From G965218495 sp965218495 (GTDB lineage: Bacteria > Bacteroidota > Rhodothermia > Rhodothermales > Bin80): a DNA stretch of 64,000 bases. The stretch spans positions 1,116,001-1,180,000 of the forward strand of contig OZ244626.1 in assembly GCA_965218495.1 (NCBI GenBank), in the 5' to 3' direction. Position numbers and translations under genes: made by a program. A model generated the notes under the pieces. That model saw nothing but the letters and a program-made list of their open reading frames with translations. It was not told the origin of the DNA and did no database searches. Of this stretch, positions 10,157 through 19,283 are shown in pieces (position 1 is the first letter of the stretch; each line of letters opens with the position of its first letter).

Positions 10157-10381
10157 CATCCGTCCGACTTCTGCCCGGCGATTGGCGAACAATTCAAGCT
10201 ACGCCGGGGGGTGAGGCTGCGCTTGACACTTCGAGGTTCAGCCTAAAGGATTGTGGATTATGCGGCCTACCGACCCATCTGGCTATGCGTCGGTAGCTGC
10301 TACAGCGCTTTCCGCAATGCTAGCCTCAATTCCCACGCGTCATTTTGGGGACTTTGGACATGACAATTGAGGCATAGATCG

Positions 10382-12154
10382 TCATGCAAGTCGGATGTGC
10401 AGTGGCAGGTTGCCCAGCCAGGGAATGGGCTCTGCGGCGTTGTGGTACCCGGCGGCGCGCAGGTACGGGTTATTGGTTCGTCGGGGTAGCTGGACGATGA
10501 TGCGATCGGCTTCGATGGTGATGTCGGCTCCGGCCCGCACAAACTTGCGGAAGAGGGTACGCGGCTTGGCTGATTCCATGCCGTTGCCAATCCTGGTGGC
10601 CTGGAGGCGATAGAGCGTACTGGCCATGAGGGTGAGCTGCAGGTCCACGTCGATGTTCATCGGTACTGCGGAGCTGAGCGCATCCATGTGGAAGAAGTCG
10701 ATGGCATCGGCCAGCGTGTTTTCTATGACCATGCGCCGGGCATAGCGATCGACCAGTTGAGCAGCCGGGGTCGTCCACTGATTGGTGAGCAGCAAGGTGG
10801 GTTTATCGTGGCCGAGGTCCTTGATGGCCATCTGCCGGAGGTGTCCGTTATAGCCGCGCAGGCGGACCTTCTGCTCCAGGATGCGGGGCGTGCGGAAGGT
10901 GCGACCGACGTTGGTGAGTCTTATCTGCCGCCACTGCTCTTTCGGTTTGGCGGCCAACTCCTGCAGCATCTTCCGGGAGCGGCGCCGCAGCGTCAGGAAG
11001 GCGATCCCCCGTTCCTGCAGCCTTGCCAGGTTGGCATAGGTGGTGAAGGTGCTGTCAAAGACCAGTTCCTGCGGCACGGCCCCGGTGCGCTCGCGCCAGA
11101 AGTCGACAAAGCTCAGGATCTGCTCGTTTCGCTTTTTCTTGCGTATCTGGGCATCGACATAGACGAAGTGCCGCGCCTGCGCATCGCGCGCAACCATTGA
11201 CAGGATGCCCATCTGGCTGCGGCTGCGCTTGGAGATGTAGTGTTTCTCTACGAGGGTGTCCTTGCCGTGGTAGGGGATGGTGTGGAAGTCGAGGTCAAAG
11301 GAGGTTCCTCCTCCGAGCGGGATGCCGAGGCCGTGCGTGGCCTCGTGCCACCCCTCCATGAGGCTGCGGCAGTGGTCGGGATGGACGCGGCACGAGTATT
11401 CGGTGAGCGTGGAGCGCTTGGGCATTATGTTGAGTCCGGCAAACAGGGCCAGTCCCGGGTCCAGGGCCTCGGCCATGACATGGGCGCTGCGCCGCAGCCC
11501 CCACAGCTTCAGTGCCAGCAGGGCGCGCACGGCGCAGCCCGCCGGAATCATGCTGCTGCCGGGCATGCCACTGCGCTCAAGCAGCGTATCGAAGTGGACA
11601 CGGGCCAGATCGTGCGCGAAGAGGAAGAGGCCGCCAAAGTCGGTATGGAAGCGGCGTGGTGACAGGTCCAGCTGCCGATAATTGGCCACCGCGGCCTGTT
11701 CCGGACGCATGTTATCGAGTCGTTCCTGCAGCCCGCGTCGGTGAAGCTTGCCGATACCGGCCGCCCGTAGCACCCGCATGACCGTCACGCCACTTACGGG
11801 GACCCCTTGCTGCGAGAGTATCGCAGCGATCTCCGTAATGGACAGGTTTTCCTGTTTGCGCAGCGCGACTATGCGCTGATCGCGCCCTTGGCGGGCCAGG
11901 GCCCTGGCCTCTGCGGCGGGCTCGGGTGCTTGCGGCTGTGCCTTCTCTCGGCGCTGCCGAGCACTGAGAAAGAAAGGCTGTTCCGGGTTGCTCTGGAATT
12001 CAGCACAGAGGTTACGGACCGTTCCGTAGGAGTATTCGAAGCGCTCTGCGACCTCTGCCAGGGGCAGCTCTTCGACGTATCGCGCTCGGAGGGCTTCGTA
12101 CTGGCGGTGTACGCTGTTCTTGGGTGCGAGGAAGAAAGCGGCGTGTTTAGTCAT
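10382..12154 (-). CDS. DDE transposase (IS4/IS1634-like superfamily)
   Basis: A transposase of about 590 residues. The frame is open to 12280, but ATG 12154 (MTKHAAFF) fits the promoter at 12174-12200 best. The N-terminus has two helix-turn-helix-like parts (LAEVAERFEYSYGTVRNLC and ITEIAAILSQQG). The catalytic core follows: FDLDFH gives the first Asp, VFDSTFTTY the second, and YARRMVIENTLADA matches the Y-2-R-3-E signature with the Glu. The usual Lys six residues after Glu is not present. Clear terminal inverted repeats were not found; a 9-base match (CGTCATGCA) lies at both sides in inverted orientation, at about 10379 and 12212. The exact IS family is uncertain. Confidence 0.75.
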   Translation of the reverse strand: MTKHAAFFLAPKNSVHRQYEALRARYVEELPLAEVAERFEYSYGTVRNLCAEFQSNPEQPFFLSARQRREKAQPQAPEPAAEARALARQGRDQRIVALRKQENLSITEIAAILSQQGVPVSGVTVMRVLRAAGIGKLHRRGLQERLDNMRPEQAAVANYRQLDLSPRRFHTDFGGLFLFAHDLARVHFDTLLERSGMPGSSMIPAGCAVRALLALKLWGLRRSAHVMAEALDPGLALFAGLNIMPKRSTLTEYSCRVHPDHCRSLMEGWHEATHGLGIPLGGGTSFDLDFHTIPYHGKDTLVEKHYISKRSRSQMGILSMVARDAQARHFVYVDAQIRKKKRNEQILSFVDFWRERTGAVPQELVFDSTFTTYANLARLQERGIAFLTLRRRSRKMLQELAAKPKEQWRQIRLTNVGRTFRTPRILEQKVRLRGYNGHLRQMAIKDLGHDKPTLLLTNQWTTPAAQLVDRYARRMVIENTLADAIDFFHMDALSSAVPMNIDVDLQLTLMASTLYRLQATRIGNGMESAKPRTLFRKFVRAGADITIEADRIIVQLPRRTNNPYLRAAGYHNAAEPIPWLGNLPLHIRLA

Positions 12155-12170
12155 GTTCGTAATGACAATG

Positions 12171-12378
12171 TGTAATATAGTACACCCGTTATTACTGCAA
12201 TGACTAATGCATGACGTTCCTGTGTCAAAAAAGATGATATTCCGGCCTGGATGTGCCCGCATGCTGGCAGGAAGGCCCAAATCGAACCTCTTCAGGGAAA
12301 AACATGGCTATTGGCAGCCCTCTCCCTTACCCGTATCGCTACACCGAATCTGTTATAATATAGTGACACTCGTTACAC
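12171..12378. repeat. Imperfect direct repeat beside the transposase
   Basis: The block at 12171-12195 (AATATAGT, ACACCCGTTA) recurs with small changes at 12351-12378 (AATATAGT, ACACTCGTTA), about 180 bases apart and in the same orientation. It lies between the transposase start and the 3' end of the OLD-type gene, and could be an old element end or promoter copy. Confidence 0.4.
12174..12200 (-). promoter_or_regulatory. Candidate promoter of the transposase gene
   Basis: Read on the minus strand: TTGCAG, 15 bases, TATATT, then the ATG at 12154. The short distance to the ATG means a very short leader. The same AT-rich block is repeated near 12351-12378. Confidence 0.35.
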
Positions 12379-14190
12379 ATAACACACGAGGTATGACACG
12401 AATGGACGAAAAAGGGCCTTACAGGGCCGTATTGCGCCAGAATTGCACTGCAAACTGTCACCTGCCCGCAGCCCGTGGTAATTCAGGCTAGTGATTGCAT
12501 CCAGTTTTTCGCCGATTTCCGGGTCGATCTCGTGCGTGGGAATATGGTCGACAAGTTCATAGAAGGCCTTTTTGTTCATAAGATTGGGGAAGCCGATTTT
12601 CTTAAAGTAAGTCTGGAACAAGGGGGTTAGGAATTCGCCGCTCGCCTTCAAGTTGTGATCCCAAGAAGATCCTTTGCCTAAAACCTCTAATGCCTCACCG
12701 ACCTCTTCTATGGCATCGTGCATGGCGGCCAATCGTGCGTCGACTTCGGCACCGGCGAAGAGAGGCCCCAGCGCATCCGCCGTCGCGGACGCGCGCGCAT
12801 AGTTTTCGAGGGAAGCCTTGGTGCAGAAATAGTTCTCGATCTCTCGCCTTCTCCAGGTCAAGTGTCGCAGCGATGGATCTTCCGGCACTCCGCGATCCAA
12901 ACGATCGAAAAGAGCTACGCCCTTCAGATCGGGCAGCGCCTCCCTGAGGCCATAATAGTGGCGCGCGGCTGCTGACGGTTGATTGCCAACATACCGGACG
13001 AAGGGCCTCTCCAGCACCTGAATGGCGCTGTTTTTGCCAAGCCTCTTTGCAAAGGCCTGAAGTATTTTGAGATCCGTCGGCCCTTCCAGATAGAGCACCC
13101 ATCCCGTTTGTTCCGCTAGGTAGTATTGATCGAACCCTATCTCTACCAATGCTTTGCGCACCTGACTTTGCTCACCTCCGATTCGATGCGGTTTACCGAC
13201 GAAGGCGATAACTAAGTCCTTTTCCGCTGCTTCATTCAGCAACACCTCAGAATGACTTGCCGCGATGATCTGACTACCGCTATCCTGGGCCATTTCGGAT
13301 ATCAGACTGTAGATCTGACGCTGGCGGAGTATTTCGAGATGAGCACCGGGCTCGTCCAGTAAAATAATTGCGCCGGGATTTGCATTCATATAGGCAAGGA
13401 GCAACAGGGTCTGTTGTAACCCCCGCCCACTTGAGGAGAGGTCGAGAGCGACGTCGCGCTCCCGATAACTCATTACGATCTCCCCCCGCTCTTCCACATA
13501 GCGAGGGCTGTCTAGATCCACCCCGAATAGCTCCTTGATCTGCTGCACCAATGCTGCCCACTGGCTTGGACTCTTATCCCAGATACGGAAGCACAGATTT
13601 CGTAGCACTTCGGCCGTGCGGCCTTCGCCGATCCGCACGTTCACGGCGCCTGGGTCGAGCCGCGTCTCGGTGGCGGCCAGGCCTGACATGGGAGAAAGGA
13701 AAGCCATGCTTAATAATCCCGCTTCAGGCGGGATTGCCATCCGCGCGGGAGAGCTGCTCTGATCCAGCCGCAGCGGCCGACAGTAGAATGATTCCACGTT
13801 GGCGAAGTCAAACTCGAGGCCACACGCCCAGGCCTTTGCCTTGCCGACGCCCTCCACTATGATGTCGATTCGCACATTGCTCGTCCGCGGACGACCCTCG
13901 ACGCGTTGAACATCCCGAATCCGCAAATTGCGCCACATGAGGGAGGCGCTGGGGTGAGGAATGGCTAACAGGTCCCTGCGGTTTAGTGTGACGCCGGGGC
14001 GCTTTTTGGGTACGCTCTTTCCCCCGCGCTTTTCAATCCACCGCTTCACGCCAATGTCCCAGAGGGTAAGCGCCTGCATAGCCGAGGTCTTCCCCGAATT
14101 GTTCGGACCTATAAACACAACCGGATTGCCCAGCTCGATTTCAACCTCGCCAAAGCGTTTGAAATTTCTAATTGTGAGCTTAGTGAGCAT
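12373..14190 (-). CDS. OLD-type ATPase/TOPRIM nuclease
   Basis: A 605-residue protein of the overcoming-lysogenization-defect (OLD) type. The N-terminus begins KLTIRNFKRF with an ABC-ATPase P-loop GPNNSGKT at residues 28-35. A signature-like SSSGRGLQQ and a Walker B region IILLDEPGAHLE follow, then a His-switch region (IIAASHSEVLL). A TOPRIM-like nuclease domain starts near residue 365 with LYLEGPTDLK (catalytic Glu and Asp) and FDRLDRG around 428. Such proteins (P2 Old, GajA of Gabija) act in phage defence. No UvrD-like partner follows, so this is not a complete Gabija pair as seen. The last 30 or so residues after TSLNYHG look unlike coding sequence; the 3' end may have been altered by the neighbouring element. 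Confidence 0.8.
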   Translation of the reverse strand: MLTKLTIRNFKRFGEVEIELGNPVVFIGPNNSGKTSAMQALTLWDIGVKRWIEKRGGKSVPKKRPGVTLNRRDLLAIPHPSASLMWRNLRIRDVQRVEGRPRTSNVRIDIIVEGVGKAKAWACGLEFDFANVESFYCRPLRLDQSSSPARMAIPPEAGLLSMAFLSPMSGLAATETRLDPGAVNVRIGEGRTAEVLRNLCFRIWDKSPSQWAALVQQIKELFGVDLDSPRYVEERGEIVMSYRERDVALDLSSSGRGLQQTLLLLAYMNANPGAIILLDEPGAHLEILRQRQIYSLISEMAQDSGSQIIAASHSEVLLNEAAEKDLVIAFVGKPHRIGGEQSQVRKALVEIGFDQYYLAEQTGWVLYLEGPTDLKILQAFAKRLGKNSAIQVLERPFVRYVGNQPSAAARHYYGLREALPDLKGVALFDRLDRGVPEDPSLRHLTWRRREIENYFCTKASLENYARASATADALGPLFAGAEVDARLAAMHDAIEEVGEALEVLGKGSSWDHNLKASGEFLTPLFQTYFKKIGFPNLMNKKAFYELVDHIPTHEIDPEIGEKLDAITSLNYHGLRAGDSLQCNSGAIRPCKALFRPFVSYLVCYV

Positions 14191-15325
14191 GCCCTATCTC
14201 CTGACTGTGGTTGCGGACCTTCACCCCGACTGTGCTTTGCATGGCATACCAGGGTCGGTGGTCGCCAAAGCCGAAGCGGCCGAGCTATTCAAGGGAAGTG
14301 CCTTCAATTTCGGACTTCGCAAACAAGGGCGACCAGTCGCCATCTCCAACGCAAGTTATAAATGAACCACCCTAAAATGGGCAGATCGCGCGCACAAACT
14401 TCAGGTGGCTCACCAAATATGCCACACTTGACGGAAAAGTACCCGCCTCTCGCTTAGATTCGGATTTGAATTGCTGGAGGATGTTCGGGTTTTGCTGGCC
14501 CTAGTCTTCACTGTTGCACCGCGGAATTCGCGGGACCAGTCCGCAACAATACGTTGTGCACTAGTTCTGTTCCCGTATCCAACTAGCATCCATACCCAGC
14601 CGGTCATTTCCCTTTTCATGCCTGGACCGACCTCGTAGCCGACTAGACAACGCAGCCAGCATGAACGTGAACGCTATCCACACCGCGACAGCCTGGTCCC
14701 GCTATTACCCGTCATCCAGGAGGCAAAATGTTCTTAAAATGGCCGCAATCGTGTCCAGCGATTGGGGTACACTTCACTTGGTTTCTGCCTGCTCCCATGG
14801 CGGAAGCTGCGCGTATTGTAGGGTGGAATCAGCGTTAACCGAAGCTATAGACGAATACTGATACGATTCGCAAGAACACAACAGTAGGACTGCTGGCAGG
14901 ATAGCCAGTCGAGTAAAACGTAACAACATGGCGGTGGATGATCAACGTCAATACATGTTGGGGCCAGCGACAATTAATTTTGGATTAAGAGAGAGGCCGA
15001 GCTTCGAGGCGGAGCAGCGAGCTGCGGAGCCTCGAAGCTCGAGGCCGAACAGATTTTTTCGGCCCTATTCCGCAGTGCGTGACGGCGGACGTGACAGGTT
15101 AATCCAGTAGGCCGCCTCTGGACGGACAGTGGTACGGATAAGGTCGCGGAATCGCCGCGTGAGGCGCCTTTATCCGGCCAAGAAGGGCTCTTGCATCGTC
15201 GACATTTGGCACGGATGCCCGAGTTTGCCCCGTGTCCCGAACTGGCGCAAGTCGCTCACCTCGCGCCTTCCTGAAGGCTCTGGGACCACGTCCCAGGGCA
15301 GGACAGGGCCGCGGACGCTGCCTAC
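14191..15325. other. Stretch without recognisable genes
   Basis: I see no convincing coding sequence in either strand between the OLD-type gene and istB. The notable content is the pair of hairpins at 14999-15064, and a possible IS21 end at 15200-15207. Confidence 0.5.
14999..15064. repeat. Two adjacent GC-rich hairpins
   Basis: A perfect 12-base inverted repeat, GAGCTTCGAGGC (14999-15010) and GCCTCGAAGCTC (15029-15040), encloses a second small stem (GCAGC/GCTGC). It is followed by a 7-base stem, GGCCGAA (15043-15049) with TTCGGCC (15058-15064), whose loop is T-rich. This could be a terminator pair, a REP-like element or an old transposon end. Confidence 0.55.
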
Positions 15326-16117
15326 TCAGGACGCAGGTTCACCCACAGTCTGGGTCTCTTGGCGCCGCTTGGAGGCCTCCAGACGGTAGCTGGGCACGTT
15401 CAGCTCCAGAATCACGCTGTGATGCACCAAACGGTCTATGGCCGCGGCCGTCGTCATCGGGTCCTTGAAGATGCGCTCCCACTGGCTGAAGGCCAGGTTG
15501 CTCGTAAGCAGCACGCTGCCCCGCTCGTAGCGCTGCGACAGCAGCAGGAACAGCACCTCCATCTCCTGGCGGCTGTGCTGCACGTAACCGATGTCGTCGA
15601 TAATGAGCGCCTCAAAGCGGGCGAGCCGCTTCAGGAGCCTGGGCAGGCGCAGCTGCTGTTTGGCCCATAGCAGCTCCTGCACCAGTGTGCTGCAGTTGTA
15701 AAAGATCACGCGACGCCGCTGGAAGATCAGCTCCCGGCCCAGGGCACACACCAGGTGCGTCTTGCCGCTGCCGGGAGGGCCGAAGGCCAGAACGTTCTCC
15801 TTGCGGTCCAGGAAGCCTCCCTCCAGGAGCACACGCAGGTGGTGATCTATCCGCAGGGGCAGCCGGCCACGATCGAACGTGTCCAGCGTCTTCTCCAGCG
15901 GCAGCCGAGACGCACGCAGCCAACGCTGGATGCGGTTGCTGTGGCGCTCCTGCTGCTCCTGTTCCACCAGCTCCAGCAGAAAGCGCTCAAAGCTCATGGC
16001 CTCCCGGCGGGCCGTATCGGCCTTCTCCCGGAAGCAAGCACGTATCGCCGGCATACGGAGCTCCTTGAGCCCTGCCTGCAGGGACCGCTCCAGCTCTGCT
16101 GCCGAGAGTGTCTTCAT
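15326..16117 (-). CDS. istB: IS21 helper ATPase IstB
   Basis: A 263-residue AAA+ ATPase of the DnaC/IstB type. It has a Walker A motif GPPGSGKTHLV and a Walker B region ALIIDDIGYV, then SQRYERGSVLLTSNLAFSQW, the usual IstB pattern. IstB helps the IstA transposase choose and remodel target DNA. Its ATG (16117) overlaps the istA stop by four bases, so the two are translationally coupled. Length is normal for the family and the gene looks intact. Confidence 0.93.
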   Translation of the reverse strand: MKTLSAAELERSLQAGLKELRMPAIRACFREKADTARREAMSFERFLLELVEQEQQERHSNRIQRWLRASRLPLEKTLDTFDRGRLPLRIDHHLRVLLEGGFLDRKENVLAFGPPGSGKTHLVCALGRELIFQRRRVIFYNCSTLVQELLWAKQQLRLPRLLKRLARFEALIIDDIGYVQHSRQEMEVLFLLLSQRYERGSVLLTSNLAFSQWERIFKDPMTTAAAIDRLVHHSVILELNVPSYRLEASKRRQETQTVGEPAS

Positions 16118-17628
16118 CGCACTGCGGTCGTCGTGAGCGAAGCCGTCGTCGATGGCTCCAGAAGGCCGTCGTACGTGCTCAGATCCACCACAGGAGGCGC
16201 TACCAGATAATCCGGAACTTGCAGCGTCCGATCCAGCAGCGCCTCTACGGCCTCTGCCGTAATGACCTCCTTGCCCTTCAGCAGCACGCTGAGGGCGGCG
16301 TCTACGCCCGATTCGCTCTCCTTGGCTGCCAGGTGCAGCACACGCAGATACGCCTTGTCGGCCTTCAGAGGCGCTTTGTGCGCCCGACGCAACGCGTCAT
16401 AGGCCATCCGGAACCGGTGGGTGGGAAAAAGATCGGCCCGGTACCGGTAGTGGGCAAACGCACCCGGTTTGCGCACCAGCGAGTCGATCACATGCCGATA
16501 CTCGATCCGGTGCTTGCTTCTTCCATGCAGCCGCGGCATGCGCTCCATGAGACGCTGCCCGAATCGCACCTCGACAGCCTCGCCGAACAGACGGATGTCG
16601 ACCTGTTCGCCGATAAGTCGGCTCGGCACCGAATAGCTGTTGTTCCGCACCCGGATCGTGCTGCCCTTCGATACCCGCACGCGCATCGCCTTGTAGCTTT
16701 CGAGTCGGCGCTCCGGAAGCGGCCCCAGATAGGCCCGCTCCTGCTTGAGGCGCTCCTTGCGCGGCGCATTCAGCTGCGCAAACAGCTGCTCGAGGAAAGC
16801 CTCATAGGCCTGCCGACTCTCAAAGTCATTGCTTCCGCGCAGGATGAGCTGGTTCCTTATGGCCAGCTTCAGCCGGTAGTGCCGCTGCTCTACCTTGCCG
16901 TTCTCGTGCGGACTCCGCACCTGCGTATGCCGCGCTTCCATGCCGCAGTGGCGCATCAAGGCCTGGTAGCGATCCGTAAAGGCCTCGCCGCCGCCACGCT
17001 GCAGCTTGCGTACTGCAGCGCTCAGGGAGTCCGTCTGGTGCAGCCTTGGCACGCCTCCACAGGCCTGAAGGGCCTGCTGCAGGCCCTCCGAAAGCGCCTC
17101 AAAACTCTCCGACCGGCAGACGGTACCGGTCTCCCAGTTGGAATACGGCAGCACGAAGTGGTAAAACAGATGCGGAAACGGCTTCCCCCGGATTGTCACG
17201 CCCAGCCCGTTCATGCACGTAAAGTCCGATTGGGCTCGGTCTCCCGGCTCATATTCCTGGGCAAAAAACACCTCCTTCGCCGGGCCTTCGGTGGCTCTCC
17301 ACTGCTTGACACGCCGCTGCAGTGTGCGCAACTGCCCCGGCTGGAACGCGTCCGGATGCCGGCGCTGCAGCTCACCAAAAAGCGCCTTGACCTCCAGGTT
17401 GGGATTAACCTTCAGAAAAGCCTCGACCTCCTCCCACACGGCAGCAAAGGGATCCTTGCGCGTATGCCACGTGTGCGGCTTCTTCGTCTCGCTTGGCAGC
17501 TTGCCCAACCCCACGTACTTGCGCGCGGTAGTCTCGCACATCCCGGCCTTCGCCGCTGCTGTTGCTATGGGCTCTCCCTTCCTCATTACCAACCTGCGTA
17601 AAAGCAGGACCTGCGCATCCTGTACCAT
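16114..17628 (-). CDS. istA: IS21 transposase IstA
   Basis: A 504-residue transposase. The N-terminus has a helix-turn-helix (ATAAAKAGMCETTARKYV). The retroviral-integrase core shows the DDE residues in QSDFTCMNG, HQTDSLSAA and PHENGKVEQRHY, followed by the usual C-terminal domain (SVPSRLIGEQVDIRLF). It is intact and coupled to istB, so the element could still be active. A 497-codon open frame on the opposite strand (16108-17601) is a shadow of this gene. Confidence 0.93.
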   Translation of the reverse strand: MVQDAQVLLLRRLVMRKGEPIATAAAKAGMCETTARKYVGLGKLPSETKKPHTWHTRKDPFAAVWEEVEAFLKVNPNLEVKALFGELQRRHPDAFQPGQLRTLQRRVKQWRATEGPAKEVFFAQEYEPGDRAQSDFTCMNGLGVTIRGKPFPHLFYHFVLPYSNWETGTVCRSESFEALSEGLQQALQACGGVPRLHQTDSLSAAVRKLQRGGGEAFTDRYQALMRHCGMEARHTQVRSPHENGKVEQRHYRLKLAIRNQLILRGSNDFESRQAYEAFLEQLFAQLNAPRKERLKQERAYLGPLPERRLESYKAMRVRVSKGSTIRVRNNSYSVPSRLIGEQVDIRLFGEAVEVRFGQRLMERMPRLHGRSKHRIEYRHVIDSLVRKPGAFAHYRYRADLFPTHRFRMAYDALRRAHKAPLKADKAYLRVLHLAAKESESGVDAALSVLLKGKEVITAEAVEALLDRTLQVPDYLVAPPVVDLSTYDGLLEPSTTASLTTTAVR

Positions 17629-18006
17629 CTCGATTGTGGACTGAACGAATCAACCGCCAGTCCACGCACAAGACGACCTCAGGTCCCGCTATTTTTAATT
17701 GTCGTTGTCGTCATTAATAAATGTCGCCAATCAGGTGGATGCGGTTAAATGGGTGCCGGGTCATGCATCCACCATTCGATGAGGCCCTGCGCCCTTGGGG
17801 CGCGCCCAAGATGTCCCGCCTATTCGCCGACCCGGGTCATGACTCCGTGCCTTGAACGGCTGTTATATTCAGCGAGTGACCCGACGTGTCGAGCCTCCCC
17901 CGAATGGGTATGCGGCAACCAATGCACGACTCTGGCGTATTGCACGTTGTTTTTGCTGCAACCTTTTTCTTTCTTTAGCGCACAAACCCTACGGACCTGC
18001 TCAATA

Positions 18007-18201
18007 TTGACCTTCAAGTTTGACGGCCCGGCAGTGATCAACCTCCTACCGCCAGTTGCAGTTTTGGGCTTCATGTGGAAGCTCTCCAGTTACCTAGGGG
18101 AGGTCTCCGAGCGACTAGCTCGAATAGAAGGCCGTTTCACCACTGAACAAGCAGCGGCACAGCCTCAGGGCACAGTGGCCTACATGGCAATCACGAACTA
18201 G
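18007..18201 (+). CDS. Small single-helix membrane protein
   Basis: The frame is open from 17749, but its first half has no protein-like composition. From TTG 18007 the reading makes sense: one hydrophobic helix (INLLPPVAVLGFMW) followed by an amphipathic, coiled-coil-like tail (LSSYLGEVSERLARIEGRF). Small holin-like and toxin-like proteins have this form, but I do not recognise a family. It heads a run of five small same-strand genes that ends at 19571. Confidence 0.35.
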   Translation: MTFKFDGPAVINLLPPVAVLGFMWKLSSYLGEVSERLARIEGRFTTEQAAAQPQGTVAYMAITN

Positions 18202-18266
18202 GCACCATCGAGTCAGAAGCTCCCTCTCTCACCCTGCGGGCATGGCCCGCTGCATCCTTTAATCGA

Positions 18267-18533
18267 ATGCAATTCATAAACGAGGAAAAAGCTGTGTACT
18301 ACTACGTACCTGAACACACCATCGGACACCTTACGAGCTCCGTAGATAGTGAAACCCGCAAGGTTATAGGAGAAACTTTAGACGATCTTTCTGAGATGCA
18401 TAGAAATATCGTGAGTCCTACTAAGCTCCAAGCAGTATTTGCGGACGAAGCTCAGCGATTAGCCAACATATGGATTTCAAGCGAGGACCTTAAGAAGGAT
18501 TTAGCAGACGTATACCTTCGACAGGCTTCCTAG
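18267..18533 (+). CDS. Small protein, unknown
   Basis: An 88-residue soluble protein, mostly helical and acidic (SETRKVIGETLDDLSEMHRN, VFADEAQRLANIW). No family was recognised. It lies 65 bases after the small membrane protein and 92 bases before the next small gene, all on the same strand. Base composition is lower in GC than the flanking catabolic genes, which suggests an acquired island. Confidence 0.5.
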   Translation: MQFINEEKAVYYYVPEHTIGHLTSSVDSETRKVIGETLDDLSEMHRNIVSPTKLQAVFADEAQRLANIWISSEDLKKDLADVYLRQAS

Positions 18534-18625
18534 CACCTTCAATTCGTCGTTGCCAGACCCCCCAATCCTATGGAGCTAAGATGAGCAATGACCTTTAGCA
18601 GTTCGATCCCAAACCCATGCATGCT

Positions 18626-18877
18626 ATGGCAACCAGACTAATCAAGGATTCCAAGACAGGCCAGATAGTTGAAGTCGACATGGTCGAAATCGTTGGCTTG
18701 GTTAACAGTCCCATAGTTGTTACCCTACGTGACGGGGCTGTCATACGGGTTAAGATGGATATTGCGCAAGCTGGACGCGTGAAGGGTAAACTCAGTCCAC
18801 AAGGAGAGCCAATCTACCAGCTACAGATGGGGTACACATTTGGGCTTCTGAAGCTACCGGAAGGTCACACCATTTAG
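18626..18877 (+). CDS. Small beta-rich protein, unknown
   Basis: About 83 residues starting at ATG 18626 (MATRLIKD); an earlier in-frame ATG at 18617 is also possible. The pattern is beta-rich (IVVTLRDGAVIRVKMDI, GEPIYQLQMGYTF) and could be a small barrel or SH3-like fold. It has no recognised family. The next gene starts 9 bases later, so the two are probably cotranscribed. Confidence 0.5.
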   Translation: MATRLIKDSKTGQIVEVDMVEIVGLVNSPIVVTLRDGAVIRVKMDIAQAGRVKGKLSPQGEPIYQLQMGYTFGLLKLPEGHTI

Positions 18878-18886
18878 GCTATAAAG

Positions 18887-19282
18887 ATGATTGATACCAT
18901 TACTACGCCGAAATGCCACCTCGCCTACGAAATTGGCTTTCTGGGTCCAAGTTGGCATAGTTGCGATGCCCCATTACTGTGGTGCCCAGTTGATACAGAT
19001 GGAATTGTCATTTACAAGGTGCCTTTTGGAGACAAAACGCTGATAAGACGTGAACGCTTAGTGCTGGCTGCCAAAAAGTCCAAATGCGGCAAGTACTTCA
19101 CTGTTGAGGTGGAGGATTTCGACATGGTTCTATCGGAATCGACCTTGGCAGAGCTGAAAGACGTAGTTGATTCTGTGTTGCGGATACTGTGGAGGCGATA
19201 CGTGATGGGTGACCCAGAAAGGATGACGTTAGGAGCAGTCGAGCTTACAAATCGACTAAAAGCAACCTACAGGTTGGCTTAG
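18887..19282 (+). CDS. Hypothetical protein paired with HicA-like gene
   Basis: A 131-residue protein with several Cys residues (PKCHLAYE, SCDAPLLWC, SKCGKYF). No family was recognised. Only one base separates its stop from the ATG of the HicA-like gene, so the two are translationally coupled. In a toxin-antitoxin reading this gene would be the partner, but it does not look like a HicB antitoxin and is placed before the HicA-like gene. Confidence 0.55.
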   Translation: MIDTITTPKCHLAYEIGFLGPSWHSCDAPLLWCPVDTDGIVIYKVPFGDKTLIRRERLVLAAKKSKCGKYFTVEVEDFDMVLSESTLAELKDVVDSVLRILWRRYVMGDPERMTLGAVELTNRLKATYRLA

Positions 19283-19283
19283 C

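Larger units (their letters stand above)
15200..17726 (-). mobile_element. IS21-family insertion sequence (approximate limits)
   Basis: The element is defined by the overlapping istA and istB genes. Both flanks contain CGACATTT facing inward (15200-15207 on +, 17719-17726 on the opposite strand), near where IS21 ends with TG...CA would be expected. The right flank has further CGACA-type repeats (17700-17726), typical of IS21 ends. The exact ends and any target duplication are not resolved. Confidence 0.5.

Noticed and set aside
12373..14190. A complete Gabija system
   Set aside because: Only the GajA-like protein type is present; no UvrD-like helicase gene is adjacent on either side.
16108..17601. 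A 497-codon open frame on the + strand
   Set aside because: It is exactly antisense to istA, whose DDE motifs and coupling to istB are clear; long antisense frames are usual in GC-rich genes.
18595..18616. A tRNA-like T-arm (GTTCGATCCC)
   Set aside because: No matching acceptor, D or anticodon stems can be placed around it.
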